Shown here: in pieces, positions 23,882 to 36,098 of the stretch
Layout of the letters: each line of letters begins with the position of its first letter
Numbering within the stretch: position 1 is the stretch's first letter
DNA from: Kosakonia arachidis
GTDB lineage: Bacteria > Pseudomonadota > Gammaproteobacteria > Enterobacterales > Enterobacteriaceae
Assembly: GCF_900116535.1 (NCBI RefSeq)
Contig: NZ_FPAU01000003.1
Location: 188,403 to 252,402, forward strand
DNA: 64,000 nucleotides
Direction: 5' to 3'
Made by a program: the position numbers and the translations under genes
The notes under the pieces: model-generated
The model's database searches: none
The model's input: only the letters and a program-made list of their open reading frames with translations
What the model was told of the DNA's origin: nothing

Positions 23882-24631
23882 ATGATTGAACTCGACGTAC
23901 GGCATTTTGCCGGAATTGAAACATTGCACGCGTTCCCGGCGGGAAAAGGGGAACAGCCATTGCCCTGTATTGTTTTTTACCACGGATTTACCTCTTCTAA
24001 ATTGGTATATAGCTATTTTGCTGTGGCGCTGGCTCAGGCCGGGTTTCGGGTCGTCATGCCTGATGCTCCGGAACATGGTGCCCGGTTTGAAGGTGATGAA
24101 ACGCGGCGGCTAAACCGTTTCTGGCAAATCTTACAGGGAAATTTTGCTGAGTTTGCGTCGCTGAAAGAGGCGCTGTACCAGCAGGGATTAATTGAAAATT
24201 ACCGGCTGGGCGTGGGGGGTGCGTCCATGGGAGGAATGACGGCGCTCGGTATTATGACGCAGTTCCCGGAGGTTAAGAGCGTTGCCTGCCTGATGGGTTC
24301 CGGCTATTTCTCCACCCTGGCAAGGACTCTTTTTCCGCCGCTTGGGGTGACTACGCCGGAGCAGCAGGCGGCGTTCGATGCGATTATCGCGCCGTTAGCA
24401 AAATGGGATGTCAGCGGGCAATTAGCACAGCTCGCCAACCGTCCGCTTTTTCTCTGGCACGGGGAGGATGATGATGTGGTACCCGCAGCGGAAACATTAC
24501 GTCTGCAGCAGGCATTGAAGGCTGCACGTTTGGACGAGCAGTTAACCTGTCTGTGGGAAGCAGGCGTAAAACATCGCGTAACACCCACCGCTCTGGCGGC
24601 CGCCGTCCGCTTCTTCACCGAACATCTGTAA
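23882..24631 (+). CDS. yjfP: Carboxylesterase YjfP (alpha/beta hydrolase)
   Basis: A 249-residue cytoplasmic esterase. The nucleophile elbow is GGASMG (Ser near 116), the oxyanion region FYHGFTSS, the acid probably in WHGEDDDVVPA, and the histidine in GVKHRVTP. The E. coli enzyme hydrolyses short acyl and sugar esters in vitro. RBS AAGGAGAGG. The stop codon abuts the stop of the convergent ulaR at 24632 with no spacer, so no intrinsic terminator fits between them. Confidence 0.93.
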   Translation: MIELDVRHFAGIETLHAFPAGKGEQPLPCIVFYHGFTSSKLVYSYFAVALAQAGFRVVMPDAPEHGARFEGDETRRLNRFWQILQGNFAEFASLKEALYQQGLIENYRLGVGGASMGGMTALGIMTQFPEVKSVACLMGSGYFSTLARTLFPPLGVTTPEQQAAFDAIIAPLAKWDVSGQLAQLANRPLFLWHGEDDDVVPAAETLRLQQALKAARLDEQLTCLWEAGVKHRVTPTALAAAVRFFTEHL

Positions 24632-25387
24632 CTACACGCGCATCACTTCAACCCCCTGATCCTCAAGTTTTTTGAGGATTTCGGGGTTAGCCTGTTTCCC
24701 GGTAATCACCAAGTCGATTTGATCAGCGTTGCTGAACAACATACCCGCACGCTCACCGACTTTACTGCTATCCACCAGAACGACCAGTTTTCCCACCATG
24801 TTCAGCATTTTCTGTTCGGCCATGGCAGTCAGCATGTCGGTTTTATAAAGACCTTCTGCCGTCAGTCCTTTGCCGCTGGTAAACATCCAGTGACCAGCAT
24901 AGAGGCTATTTTCATTGCCTTGCGGGCTCAGCGTGATGGACTGAGTCTTGTTGTATTGCCCGCCCATGATGACCACGCTTTCGTGTTCTTGTTCGATAAG
25001 GTAATTGGCGAGGGGGAGATAGTTCGTGATGATTTGTACTGGTTTGCCGCAGATTTCGCGCCCCAGCAGGAAAGCGGTTGATCCACAGTTGATCACCACG
25101 CTTTCGCCAGCGCTAACGAGCTGTGATGCGGCTCTGGCGATACGTACTTTTTCATCGTGGTGGAGTGCTTCATGGATATTCATCGGCGACCAGCGCGGAC
25201 GTTGCTGGCTGATGGCTTCAGCGCCGTTACGCACTTTCTTAAGTTTGCCACTTTCATCAAGTTTGTTGATATCGCGGCGTGCGGTTGCAGGAGAAACCCC
25301 CAGGCTGGCGATCACTTCTTCAACCGTAATAAAGCCTGTCTGCGCCAGTTGATCCAGCAGTATTTGATGTCGTTGTGCTTCCGTCAT
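24632..25387 (-). CDS. ulaR: DeoR-family repressor UlaR of the ascorbate regulon
   Basis: Represses ulaG and ulaABCDEF; in E. coli L-ascorbate 6-phosphate releases it. The 251 residues have an N-terminal helix-turn-helix ([40 protein letters not shown] region, about 1-57) and the DeoR sugar-phosphate sensor domain with [14 protein letters not shown] and [17 protein letters not shown]. It is transcribed in the same direction as ulaG, which lies 126 bp upstream behind a probable terminator. Confidence 0.96.
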   Translation of the reverse strand: MTEAQRHQILLDQLAQTGFITVEEVIASLGVSPATARRDINKLDESGKLKKVRNGAEAISQQRPRWSPMNIHEALHHDEKVRIARAASQLVSAGESVVINCGSTAFLLGREICGKPVQIITNYLPLANYLIEQEHESVVIMGGQYNKTQSITLSPQGNENSLYAGHWMFTSGKGLTAEGLYKTDMLTAMAEQKMLNMVGKLVVLVDSSKVGERAGMLFSNADQIDLVITGKQANPEILKKLEDQGVEVMRV

Positions 25388-25472
25388 GAGCTATTCCGAT
25401 GAGCAATGATGTGAAAAGATGATATTTGAAATAGCCTGAAATTACTAAAGATAAGTGCACGATATTGATGAT

Positions 25473-25500
25473 AAAAAGCGGATACACACGGGCACCCGCT
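25473..25500 (-). terminator. Probable terminator after ulaG
   Basis: On the minus strand AGCGG and CCGCT enclose a 14-base loop that may pair further, followed by TTTTTAT. It would end the ulaG transcript before ulaR. Confidence 0.55.
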
Positions 25501-25513
25501 CCGGCTTTTACTT

Positions 25514-26578
25514 TTAGAGGAAAGACTTAAACGGTAAATCGGGCTCGATAGTGAAGCAATCATCAAAACCACGTGGGTAGTGATACTCAACATTGTCTTT
25601 ATCCATAGGCCAGGTAAATTTCCCGCCAACCTGCCAGATATAAGGTTTAAAGCCATACCGCAAGCGGTCCTTTTTCATATTCCACAGGACTTGAATCTCT
25701 TGTGGATCGGCCTGAAAATTTGACCAGATATCGTGGTGGAATGGGATCACGACTTTTGTGTTCAGTGCTTCAGCCATACGCAGTATGTCGGCGCTGGTCA
25801 TCTTGTCCGTAATGCCTCGGGGATTCTCGCCGTAGGAACCCAATGCCACATCAATTTGGTGCTCGTTGCCATGCTTCGCATAGTAGTTGGAATAGTGCGA
25901 GTCGCCGCTGTGGTATAGCGTACCGCCGGGCGTTTTGAAGAGGTAGTTCACCGCCCGCTGATCCATGCCGTCAGGCAGTAGACCAGCCGCTTTTTGCTCG
26001 GCTGGAAGGGTAATTAATGCGGTGCGATCGAACGCATCAAGCGCATGAATTTCAATATCTTTTATGCGAATAATATCACCCGGTTTGACGACGATACAGC
26101 GCGATTTCGGTACACCCCAGCCAATCCATAAATTGACGCAGGTTTGTGGGCCGATGAAGGGGACATCGTCGGCACAGTTCTTCATGACGGCTGCGGCGAC
26201 GTTTACATCAATATGATCGTTGTGATCGTGGGTGGCGAGGATGGCATCGACCTGACGGATAGCAAACGGATCCAACACAAACGGCGTGGTGCGCAGGTTC
26301 GGCTGCAGTTTTTCTACACCTGCCATGCGCTGCATCTGATGGCCTTTTTTCATCAATGGATTACCGTGGCCCTGCTTGCCCGTACCGCACCAGAAATCGA
26401 CGCAAACATTGGTACTCCCCTCTGATTTCAACCAGATACCAGTACAACCCAGCCACCACATAGCAAAGGTGCCGGGAGCGACACATTCCTGCTCAATTTC
26501 TTCATTAAGCCAGCTTCCCCACTCGGGAAATGTGCTCAGAATCCATGATTCCCGGGTAATGGTTTTAATCTTACTCAT
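25514..26578 (-). CDS. ulaG: L-ascorbate-6-phosphate lactonase UlaG
   Basis: Metallo-beta-lactamase-fold hydrolase that opens the lactone of L-ascorbate 6-phosphate to 3-keto-L-gulonate 6-phosphate. The 354-residue protein has the metal-binding segment [12 protein letters not shown] (about 114-125) and further conserved histidines in [12 protein letters not shown] and [19 protein letters not shown] lies 6 bp before the ATG at 26578. It is divergent from ulaA; the 362-bp region between them is the shared control region. Confidence 0.97.
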   Translation of the reverse strand: MSKIKTITRESWILSTFPEWGSWLNEEIEQECVAPGTFAMWWLGCTGIWLKSEGSTNVCVDFWCGTGKQGHGNPLMKKGHQMQRMAGVEKLQPNLRTTPFVLDPFAIRQVDAILATHDHNDHIDVNVAAAVMKNCADDVPFIGPQTCVNLWIGWGVPKSRCIVVKPGDIIRIKDIEIHALDAFDRTALITLPAEQKAAGLLPDGMDQRAVNYLFKTPGGTLYHSGDSHYSNYYAKHGNEHQIDVALGSYGENPRGITDKMTSADILRMAEALNTKVVIPFHHDIWSNFQADPQEIQVLWNMKKDRLRYGFKPYIWQVGGKFTWPMDKDNVEYHYPRGFDDCFTIEPDLPFKSFL

Positions 26579-28338
<1,760 letters not shown>

Positions 28339-28353
28339 AAAAGGAGTTTGATT

Positions 28354-28659
28354 ATGACCGTACGTATTCTGGCTGTGTGTGGTTGTGGGCAAGGCAGTTC
28401 CATGATCATGAAAATGAAAGTTGACCAGTTTTTGACGCAACAAAAGGTTGACCATACGGTGAACAGCTGCGCCGTGGGGGAATATAAAAGCGAGCTGAGC
28501 GGGGCGGATATCATCATTGCCTCTACCCATGTCGCCAGTGAAATTGAAGTCTCTGGTAATAAGTTCGTGGTGGGGGTACGCAATATGCTCTCTGCCGCTG
28601 ATTTTGGTCCGAAGCTGATGGAAGTCATCAACGCCCATTTTGCACAGGATGTGAAATAA
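28354..28659 (+). CDS. ulaB: PTS ascorbate-specific component IIB, UlaB
   Basis: Phosphocarrier subunit of the ascorbate PTS. The 101 residues begin MTVRILAVC with the phosphorylated cysteine C9 in a P-loop (CGCGQGSSM). I recall the E. coli loop as CGNGQGSS, so C11 here is a second cysteine next to the active site. ATG at 28354 has AGGAG seven bases before it. Confidence 0.95.
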   Translation: MTVRILAVCGCGQGSSMIMKMKVDQFLTQQKVDHTVNSCAVGEYKSELSGADIIIASTHVASEIEVSGNKFVVGVRNMLSAADFGPKLMEVINAHFAQDVK

Positions 28660-28668
28660 GGACTCACT

Positions 28669-29136
28669 ATGAAATTACGTGACTCGCTGGCGGAGAACAA
28701 TGCGATTCGCTTGCAAGCAGAGGCCAGAACGTGGCAGGAGGCAGTGAAGCTTGGCGTGGATCTGCTGGTAGAGGCTGAGGTTGTTGAACCGCGTTACTAC
28801 CAGGCCATTCTGGATGGTGTGGAACGGTTTGGACCGTACTTCGTGATTGCTCCGGGGCTTGCTATGCCTCATGGCCGCCCCGAAGAAGGGGTGAAGACAA
28901 ATGGCTTTGCACTGGTAACCCTCAAAACACCGCTGGTTTTTAATCACGAAGACAACGATCCGGTCGACATTCTCATCACTCTGGCGGCAGTGGATGCACG
29001 TACGCATCAGGAAGACGGCATCATGCAAATCGTCAATCTGTTTGAAGATGAAGCTAATTTTGAACGTTTACGCGCGTGTCGCACGTCGCAGCAGGTACTG
29101 GATTTAATTGATAGCGCCACGGCGGCGTCTGTATAA
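28669..29136 (+). CDS. ulaC: PTS ascorbate-specific component IIA, UlaC
   Basis: Takes phosphate from HPr and passes it to UlaB. The 155-residue EIIA of the mannitol/fructose fold carries the phosphorylated histidine H68 in [15 protein letters not shown] and the second conserved histidine in [12 protein letters not shown]. It starts 9 bp after ulaB. Confidence 0.96.
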   Translation: MKLRDSLAENNAIRLQAEARTWQEAVKLGVDLLVEAEVVEPRYYQAILDGVERFGPYFVIAPGLAMPHGRPEEGVKTNGFALVTLKTPLVFNHEDNDPVDILITLAAVDARTHQEDGIMQIVNLFEDEANFERLRACRTSQQVLDLIDSATAASV

Positions 29137-29147
29137 GGAGCAAAAAC

Positions 29148-29801
29148 ATGTCTGATTTACCGATGTTACAGGTGGCCCTGGATAACCAGACGCTGTCACA
29201 TGCTTATGAGACCACCCGCTTAATTGCCGAAGAGGTGGATATTATTGAGGTAGGCACCATTTTATGCGTTGGCGAGGGCGTTCGTGCTGTTCGCGATCTC
29301 AAGGCCTTGTATCCTCAAAAAATTGTACTGGCCGACGCCAAAATTGCCGACGCCGGGAAAATCCTTTCAAGAATGTGCTTTGAAGCCAATGCTGACTGGG
29401 TGACCGTGATCTGTTGCGCTGATATCAACACGGCCAAAGGCGCACTGGATGTGGCGAAAGAGTTTAACGGCGACGTGCAGATTGAACTGACCGGCTACTG
29501 GACGTGGCAACAGGCGCAGCAGTGGCGAGATGCAGGCATTCAACAAGTTGTCTATCACCGCAGCCGTGATGCGCAGGCGGCAGGTGTCGCCTGGGGTGAC
29601 GCTGATATCAGCGCGGTGACAAAACTGGCCGAAATGGGCTTTAAGGTGACGGTGACCGGCGGGCTGGCGCTGGAGGACCTGCCGCTGTTCAAGGGTATTC
29701 CCATTCACGTCTTTATTGCCGGGCGCAGTATCCGCGACGCCGCTGATCCGGTTGAAGCGGCGCGTCAGTTCAAGCGCTCAATTGCTCAACTGTGGGGCTA
29801 A
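29148..29801 (+). CDS. ulaD: 3-keto-L-gulonate-6-phosphate decarboxylase UlaD
   Basis: OMP decarboxylase superfamily barrel that decarboxylates 3-keto-L-gulonate 6-phosphate to L-xylulose 5-phosphate using Mg2+. The 217 residues contain the catalytic segment [11 protein letters not shown] (the DxK motif), [24 protein letters not shown], and the phosphate-binding VTGG and [16 protein letters not shown] is 8 bp before ATG. Confidence 0.97.
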   Translation: MSDLPMLQVALDNQTLSHAYETTRLIAEEVDIIEVGTILCVGEGVRAVRDLKALYPQKIVLADAKIADAGKILSRMCFEANADWVTVICCADINTAKGALDVAKEFNGDVQIELTGYWTWQQAQQWRDAGIQQVVYHRSRDAQAAGVAWGDADISAVTKLAEMGFKVTVTGGLALEDLPLFKGIPIHVFIAGRSIRDAADPVEAARQFKRSIAQLWG

Positions 29802-29810
29802 GGAGTGGGC

Positions 29811-30665
29811 ATGTTGTCGAAACAGATCCTGCTGGGTATCTACGAAAAAGCACTCCCTGCCGGGGAGTGCTGGCTGGAACGGCTGCGACTGGCGAAAACG
29901 CTGGGTTTCGATTTTGTCGAAATGTCGGTTGATGAAACCGATGCGCGTCTTGCCCGCCTCGACTGGCGCCCCGAGCAGCGCCTGGCGCTGGTGGCTGCGA
30001 TAGTAGAAACGGGTGTTCGCGTTCCCTCTATGTGTCTGAGTGCGCACCGGCGTTTTCCGCTGGGCTGCGAAGATGATGCGGTGCGCAATCAGGGGCTGGA
30101 GATTATGCGCAAGGCTATCCGGTTTGCGCAGGATACCGGTATCCGTGTGATTCAACTCGCCGGTTATGATGTTTATTACCAGCAGGCGAACGATGAGACG
30201 CGTCGCCGCTTTCGTGACGGGCTCAAAGAGAGCGTTGACATGGCCAGCCGCGCGCAGGTAACCCTGGCGATGGAAATTATGGATTACCCGCTGATGAACT
30301 CAATTAGCAAAGCGCTGGGGTACGCGCACTACCTTAATAACCCGTGGTTTCAGCTCTATCCGGATATTGGCAACCTTTCTGCCTGGGATAACGACGTGCA
30401 GATGGAACTCTTGGCGGGTGTCGGCCATATCGTGGCAGTTCATGTCAAAGATACGCTTCCTGGTGTCTTCAAAAACGTCCCCTTTGGTAGTGGCGTCGTA
30501 GATTTTGAACGCTGTTTCTCCACGCTCAAAGAGAGTGGCTACTGTGGCCCCTATTTGATCGAGATGTGGAGTGAGGCGGCAGAAGATCCGGCGGCAGAGG
30601 TGTTAAAAGCACGCTATTGGGTGAAAGCGCGTATGGTAAATGCGGGTTTAGTGGAGGCGGCATAA
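29811..30665 (+). CDS. ulaE: L-ribulose-5-phosphate 3-epimerase UlaE
   Basis: Converts L-xylulose 5-phosphate to L-ribulose 5-phosphate. The 284-residue TIM barrel shows conserved metal and substrate residues in [47 protein letters not shown] and HVKDT. AGGAG precedes the ATG at 29811; a GTG two codons earlier is not used. Its last base is the first base of the ulaF start codon. Confidence 0.96.
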   Translation: MLSKQILLGIYEKALPAGECWLERLRLAKTLGFDFVEMSVDETDARLARLDWRPEQRLALVAAIVETGVRVPSMCLSAHRRFPLGCEDDAVRNQGLEIMRKAIRFAQDTGIRVIQLAGYDVYYQQANDETRRRFRDGLKESVDMASRAQVTLAMEIMDYPLMNSISKALGYAHYLNNPWFQLYPDIGNLSAWDNDVQMELLAGVGHIVAVHVKDTLPGVFKNVPFGSGVVDFERCFSTLKESGYCGPYLIEMWSEAAEDPAAEVLKARYWVKARMVNAGLVEAA

Positions 30666-31348
30666 TGCAAAAGCTTAAACAGCAGGTGTTTGACGCCAAT
30701 ATGGATCTGCCACGCAATGGGTTGGTGACCTTTACCTGGGGAAATGCCAGCGCTATTGACCGTGAACGCGGGCTGGTGGTGATTAAGCCCAGTGGTATTG
30801 CCTATGGGAACATGAAGTCAGATGACATGGTTGTGGTGGATTTACAGGGCAACAGGGTGGAAGGGCCGTGGTGCCCGTCTTCCGATACTGCAACACATCT
30901 TGCGTTGTATCGACGCTATCCTCAGCTTGGCGGTGTTGTACATACCCATTCCACTTATGCCACGGCCTGGGCGCAAGCGGGGCTGGCAATCCCGGCTCTT
31001 GGAACCACGCATGCAGATTATTTCTTTGGCGATATTCCCTGCACACGGGCGCTCTCTGAAGAAGAGGTGCAGGAAGAGTATGAACTCAACACTGGTAAAG
31101 TGATCGTCGAGACGCTGGGCACAAGTGATCCACTACATACACCGGGAATTGTGGTCTACCAACACGGTCCGTTTACATGGGGAAAAGATGCTGCTGACGC
31201 CGTTCATCATGCGGTGGTTATGGAAGCAGTTGCCCGGATGGCCTGGATTGCACGTAGTATCAATCCGGCGTTAAAACCGATTGATACTTATCTGATGAAT
31301 AAGCACTTTATGCGTAAGCACGGGCCAAATGCCTATTACGGGCAGTAA
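30665..31348 (+). CDS. ulaF: L-ribulose-5-phosphate 4-epimerase UlaF
   Basis: Class II aldolase family zinc enzyme that yields D-xylulose 5-phosphate, which enters the pentose phosphate pathway. The 227 residues have [22 protein letters not shown], zinc ligands HTHST and the later H in [10 protein letters not shown]. The start ATG overlaps the ulaE stop (ATAATG). Last gene of ulaABCDEF. Confidence 0.96.
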   Translation: MQKLKQQVFDANMDLPRNGLVTFTWGNASAIDRERGLVVIKPSGIAYGNMKSDDMVVVDLQGNRVEGPWCPSSDTATHLALYRRYPQLGGVVHTHSTYATAWAQAGLAIPALGTTHADYFFGDIPCTRALSEEEVQEEYELNTGKVIVETLGTSDPLHTPGIVVYQHGPFTWGKDAADAVHHAVVMEAVARMAWIARSINPALKPIDTYLMNKHFMRKHGPNAYYGQ

Positions 31349-31556
31349 GTTACAGCCTGGCAAGGCGAAGCGCTGATGGGATAGCACATATTATGCTCCA
31401 GAATGTTGTACGCCTTCCGGATGCTAATCGGCTGAGTAGAGAAAAGCCTGTGAGCATGGCTTCTCGCGCACTTCCCATAACGCTGACAAGCCCTTATTAA
31501 AACTGTCGGTGGGGTATTTGATAAGATCCCAAAGAAAATTATTCTCACTTCTGAGC

Positions 31557-31577
31557 GCGGCCCCAATCCGGGGCCGC
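31557..31577. repeat. GC-rich palindrome between ulaF and yjfY
   Basis: A perfect 8-bp stem (GCGGCCCC / GGGGCCGC) with a 5-base loop between convergent ulaF and yjfY. No T run on either side. It may act as a weak bidirectional terminator or mRNA 3' stabiliser. The rest of the 257-bp gap shows nothing else I can name. Confidence 0.6.
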
Positions 31578-31605
31578 AGCGCAAGGGAAACTTAGCCTGA
31601 TGCCG

Positions 31606-31878
31606 TTAGTGGTAAATATCTGCGCTGGCGTGCAGAGCGCCGTTGCTGCCTGGCTCGTGTGTCAGGATTGGGTGAAAGTACGTGGCGTTTTGTGCGTCGG
31701 TTGCGGCATTCAGAGCCTGGTCGGCTTCTTGTTCGCTGGCGAAGTTATGATTGATGTAAATAACGCCTAAGCTGCGCACATCATCCATGTTCCGGGCTTG
31801 CCGGTTGTCGAGTTTGATTGCTGCCGTCGCGTTGAGGCTGAGCAATAAGGTTGTTAGTAAAATTGCGATGTATTTCAT
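31606..31878 (-). CDS. yjfY: Periplasmic DUF1471 protein YjfY
   Basis: A 90-residue secreted protein: signal peptide MKYIAILLTTLLLSLNATAA, then a DUF1471 domain (VRSLGVIYINHNFASEQEADQALN, ATYFHPILTHEPGSNGALHASADIYH). The long in-frame extension to 32007 lacks sense; 31878 matches the E. coli protein. Function unknown; the family is tied to stress and biofilm phenotypes. Confidence 0.9.
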   Translation of the reverse strand: MKYIAILLTTLLLSLNATAAIKLDNRQARNMDDVRSLGVIYINHNFASEQEADQALNAATDAQNATYFHPILTHEPGSNGALHASADIYH

Positions 31879-32096
31879 AATGTTAATCTCCAAATAACGC
31901 CGAATATTATGTTTTGAACATCTCTCCTCCTTTTGTTTTGAGGCCTGATTAAAGTTTACGCGTTTGTTATAAAACGTATCGCGACCATTTCTGATGCTGT
32001 CGTTCAAAAAATTGCCGGAATGCGTTTTGTTTAATTTTAATGCGCTCAGGGGAGGGTTCTCTTTGCGCTTAGTGCGAATTATTTGTGCAATTCACC

Positions 32097-32125
32097 TTGA
32101 GTTTGCCCGGTGGGATCAGTATTAT
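32097..32125 (+). promoter_or_regulatory. Sigma-70 promoter of rpsF-priB-rpsR-rplI
   Basis: TTGAGT (32097-32102), a 17-bp spacer, TATTAT (32120-32125): a near-consensus promoter about 100 bp before rpsF. This sits in the 346-bp gap between yjfY and rpsF, whose remaining part holds the yjfY promoter side and the rpsF leader. Confidence 0.75.
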
Positions 32126-32162
32126 GACGCGTCAATTTTTCAGCCGACCTTTAACACGTTCC

Positions 32163-32620
<458 letters not shown>

Positions 32621-32626
32621 TTTCTG

Positions 32627-33173
<547 letters not shown>

Positions 33174-33202
33174 TCGGTCACGGTCCATTAATACGACTTT
33201 GA

Positions 33203-33664
<462 letters not shown>

Positions 33665-33680
33665 TTTTTACTCATAACGA

Positions 33681-33807
33681 TGCCCTTAAGTTTTTCGGGA
33701 TTGCAGAAAGGCGGCAAGTGAGTGAATCCCCGGAAGCTGAGATAACTCAGTGACCAGGGTAAGCGAATGTTGCCAACGTATTTGCAACGTGAAATACGAT
33801 GGGGAAT
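33681..33807 (+). repeat. ERIC element (enterobacterial repetitive intergenic consensus)
   Basis: A 127-bp stretch directly after rplI. It contains the ERIC core read in the order GTGAATCCCCGG, AGCT, a hairpin CTGAG-ATAA-CTCAG (33737-33750), GTGACCAGGGTAAGCGAA, GCCAACG, GCAACGTGAAATACGA. These match the known ERIC core landmarks (GTGAATCCCC, AAGTAAGTGACTGGGGTGAGCG) and the element length of 127 bp. The central stem has changed on both arms (TTAC/GTAA to CTGAG/CTCAG) but still pairs. ERICs are transcribed, non-autonomous repeats. Confidence 0.85.
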
Positions 33808-33842
33808 AAAACGCCGGCCTTATGCCGGCGTTTTGCTTTTTA
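33808..33842 (+). terminator. Rho-independent terminator of the rpsF operon
   Basis: An 11-bp perfect stem (AAAACGCCGGC / GCCGGCGTTTT) with a five-base loop, followed by GCTTTTT. It begins right at the ERIC end, so the ERIC is included in the mRNA 3' end. Confidence 0.93.
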
Positions 33843-34234
33843 ACGTTACCAGAATGACAGGTTTCGCTATATCAAAACGCTCGGCTGCGTATTGGGTTTT
33901 GCTGGCGTGATGTTAGTTAACTTCCCCAGTAACTTGCATGATTCTACTTGTGCCTGGAAGGGTGATAGATTCATCGCGCTGGCTGCGGCGTATTGCTGGC
34001 GGGAAGCAAAGGTACGCTGGAAGTGCATACCTTGTCAGGAAGTTGTGGTGCCTGGTGTGCGCCGGAGCATGCAGCAGAAGCTTAACCCCGTCATCATGAT
34101 TGCCCCTTCAACTTTGTCGTACCGGTTGCCGATATAGTACTATCCGCCATTTTCCTCGACGCGAGTATTATGGATATCAAATATGGCGTGGCACGCTGCT
34201 GGTCTGCTTGTGGATACGGTGGGGTAATAAATGT
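33843..34234. other. Unassigned region between the rpsF operon and ytfB
   Basis: About 390 bases without a recognisable gene. One plus-strand frame stays open at 33892-34137 (TTG start, 81 codons; the first part reads VLGFAGVMLVNFPSN) but has no RBS, no family resemblance and odd composition after residue 45. K-12 has yjfZ and the ytfA pseudogene here, so this may be a decayed remnant of such DNA. Confidence 0.3.
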
Positions 34235-34256
34235 GCCGGATAAGCGCTTATCCGGC
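34235..34256. repeat. REP-type palindrome after ytfB
   Basis: A perfect 22-bp palindrome (GCCGGATAAGC and its complement) with the GCCGGATAAG sequence typical of REP units, 9 bp after the ytfB stop. It can stabilise the 3' end of ytfB mRNA. Confidence 0.75.
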
Positions 34257-34264
34257 TTTATCGG

Positions 34265-34918
34265 TTAACGTGCGCGAATAAAACTGCCATCCGGCTGACG
34301 GGTAAACAACACTTGCTGGCCGCTGGCCTCAATGGTTAATCCGGTTACTACGCCGTTAGCATTCTGGCGAATCTTCACCGTCTGGCCGTTTTTCAGGCTG
34401 CTTAGCGGTTTCCCCTCACCTTCCACTTTCGCCATCGCGTAAACATCGGTAGGCGGTAGGTTATGATCACGGAACAGTTGCGCCAGCGTTTTCCCTTCTT
34501 CTACATGATAAGATCGCCACTGTTGTTCAATGCTGCCGGAAGAGGTGATCGTCGGACGACTTTGTGCCACCGGGGCTTCTTGCTGCTGTACAGACTGTTG
34601 CTCTGGTTGCTGCTGTTCGAGCGACGCTTCAGCGCCCGGGGCGACCTGTTGCGGATCGTTCACTACCGCTGGTGGCGTTTGTGCAGGGGTGACAGGCTGA
34701 GCGGCAGTGGATGAAGGTAACTGAATTTGCGCTTCGCGTGAGGCGGTAACCGGCCTCGTATCGTTCGTTGACGGTAGCAGAAAACCGATAATCACCAACA
34801 ACGCAGCCAGGATCAAACCGCGACGGTGAAACGGCGGGAGCGGGTCCATAAGGCGAAAATGCTCCGGAGCTTGCCAGATTTTCACCAGGGTAGGTTTCAG
34901 TTCAAATCGCCCGGGCAT
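34265..34918 (-). CDS. ytfB: Cell division and surface protein YtfB (OapA family)
   Basis: A 217-residue single-pass inner membrane protein. Residues 1-32 are cytoplasmic (MPGRFELKPTL), TM at about 34-52 (GLILAALLVIIGFLLP), then a Gln/Pro-rich linker (55-125) and a C-terminal OapA/LysM-like domain (YHVEEGKTLAQLFRDHNLPPTDVYAMAKVEG). The E. coli protein goes to the division site and binds glycans. Start at 34918 has AGGAGG seven bases before it; a longer frame to 34942 does not. The Gln-rich linker is the most divergent part compared with K-12. Confidence 0.9.
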   Translation of the reverse strand: MPGRFELKPTLVKIWQAPEHFRLMDPLPPFHRRGLILAALLVIIGFLLPSTNDTRPVTASREAQIQLPSSTAAQPVTPAQTPPAVVNDPQQVAPGAEASLEQQQPEQQSVQQQEAPVAQSRPTITSSGSIEQQWRSYHVEEGKTLAQLFRDHNLPPTDVYAMAKVEGEGKPLSSLKNGQTVKIRQNANGVVTGLTIEASGQQVLFTRQPDGSFIRAR

Positions 34919-35116
34919 GGCTTTCCTCCTGCTCCGCGTCATTTAAAATCCTGTCTCGTTGAGTATATACATTTTATCCTTCCTGGGCGGCGTCTATCGT
35001 TTTTAACTCTCTGATCGTCAGCACAAAGCCGGATTTTTCTACAGCAAAATTAGATTTATCTTACGGGCTCTATTCTTTCTCTTTCCCTGCGATTTGTCAT
35101 CTTTCCTGCGACAAAG

Positions 35117-35146
35117 TTGTACCCGGTACAGCCCGGCTGTTATGCT
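35117..35146 (+). promoter_or_regulatory. Candidate fklB promoter
   Basis: TTGTAC (35117-35122), an 18-bp spacer, TATGCT (35141-35146), 35 bp before the fklB start. Called from consensus only. Confidence 0.4.
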
Positions 35147-35181
35147 GCGCGCTACCTTAAAAAGCGATGGAAGGAAAACCC

Positions 35182-35802
35182 ATGACAACCCCAACTTTTG
35201 ACACGATCGAAGCGCAAGCCAGCTATGGCATCGGTTTACAGGTCGGACAGCAGCTTAGCGAATCCGGGTTAGAGGGGCTGTTACCGGAAGCGCTGGTCGC
35301 GGGCATCGCGGACGCGCTGGCAGGCAAACAACCTGCTGTACCGGTTGATGTCGTACATCGCGCCCTGCGTGAAATCCACGAACGTGCCGACGCCGTGCGT
35401 CGTTCCCGTTTTGAAGAGATGGCGGCGGAAGGCGTGAAATATCTGGAAGAGAACCGCGCGCGTGAAGGCGTGAACAGCACCGAATCCGGTTTGCAGTTCC
35501 GCGTGATCAATCAGGGCGAAGGCGCAATCCCGGCGCGCACTGACCGCGTTCGCGTGCACTACACCGGCAAACTCATTGACGGTAGCGTATTCGACAGCTC
35601 CGTCGCGCGCGGCGAACCGGCCGAATTCCCGGTTAATGGTGTTATCGCTGGCTGGATCGAAGCTCTGACGCTCATGCCGGTCGGCTCCAAATGGGAACTG
35701 ACTATCCCGCATAACCTCGCTTATGGTGAGCGTGGCGCTGGCGCATCTATCCCGCCATTCAGCACTCTGGTATTTGAGGTGGAACTGCTGGAAATTCTGT
35801 AA
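35182..35802 (+). CDS. fklB: FKBP-type peptidyl-prolyl isomerase FklB (FKBP22)
   Basis: Dimeric prolyl isomerase. The 206 residues have the N-terminal dimerisation helices (1-95) and the FKBP domain (about 100-206) with [37 protein letters not shown], and [25 protein letters not shown]. Start MTTPTFD at 35182 follows AAGGAAAA. No signal peptide, so cytoplasmic. Confidence 0.97.
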   Translation: MTTPTFDTIEAQASYGIGLQVGQQLSESGLEGLLPEALVAGIADALAGKQPAVPVDVVHRALREIHERADAVRRSRFEEMAAEGVKYLEENRAREGVNSTESGLQFRVINQGEGAIPARTDRVRVHYTGKLIDGSVFDSSVARGEPAEFPVNGVIAGWIEALTLMPVGSKWELTIPHNLAYGERGAGASIPPFSTLVFEVELLEIL

Positions 35803-35816
35803 TTCCCCGCATGAAT

Positions 35817-35840
35817 CCCTCTCTCTTTTTGGAGAGAGGG
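35817..35840 (+). terminator. Hairpin after fklB
   Basis: CCCTCTCTC (35817-35825) pairs with GAGAGAGGG (35832-35840) across a six-base loop of mostly T. No T run follows, so termination is uncertain. The following 258 bp up to cycA carry its promoter and leader; in E. coli the small RNA GcvB represses cycA through this leader. Confidence 0.45.
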
Positions 35841-36098
35841 GTGAGAAGAGTGCGTCGATCGTTCGGTAATAAGATCAATGTCGATATATTATATTGAAAA
35901 ATATGCGTTCGGGTGTATTTTTGTGAAGCATTCCGCATTAGCTAAGTGATATGACACTCACTTTCAACAAATATTTAACATTCGATTTAATTCAGAGTAT
36001 CCATCCCGCCGATTCTTACCTAATATCGATGCGTCCATAAAGGACGGAATACACAATAAAAGGCCAGAAGAGCCCAACAACACAGACAGGATTAAAAC

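Noticed and set aside
33892-34137. An 81-codon plus-strand frame after the rpsF operon
   Set aside because: TTG start, no RBS, no recognisable family, and it follows a strong terminator without a visible promoter. Kept only as a description of the gap.
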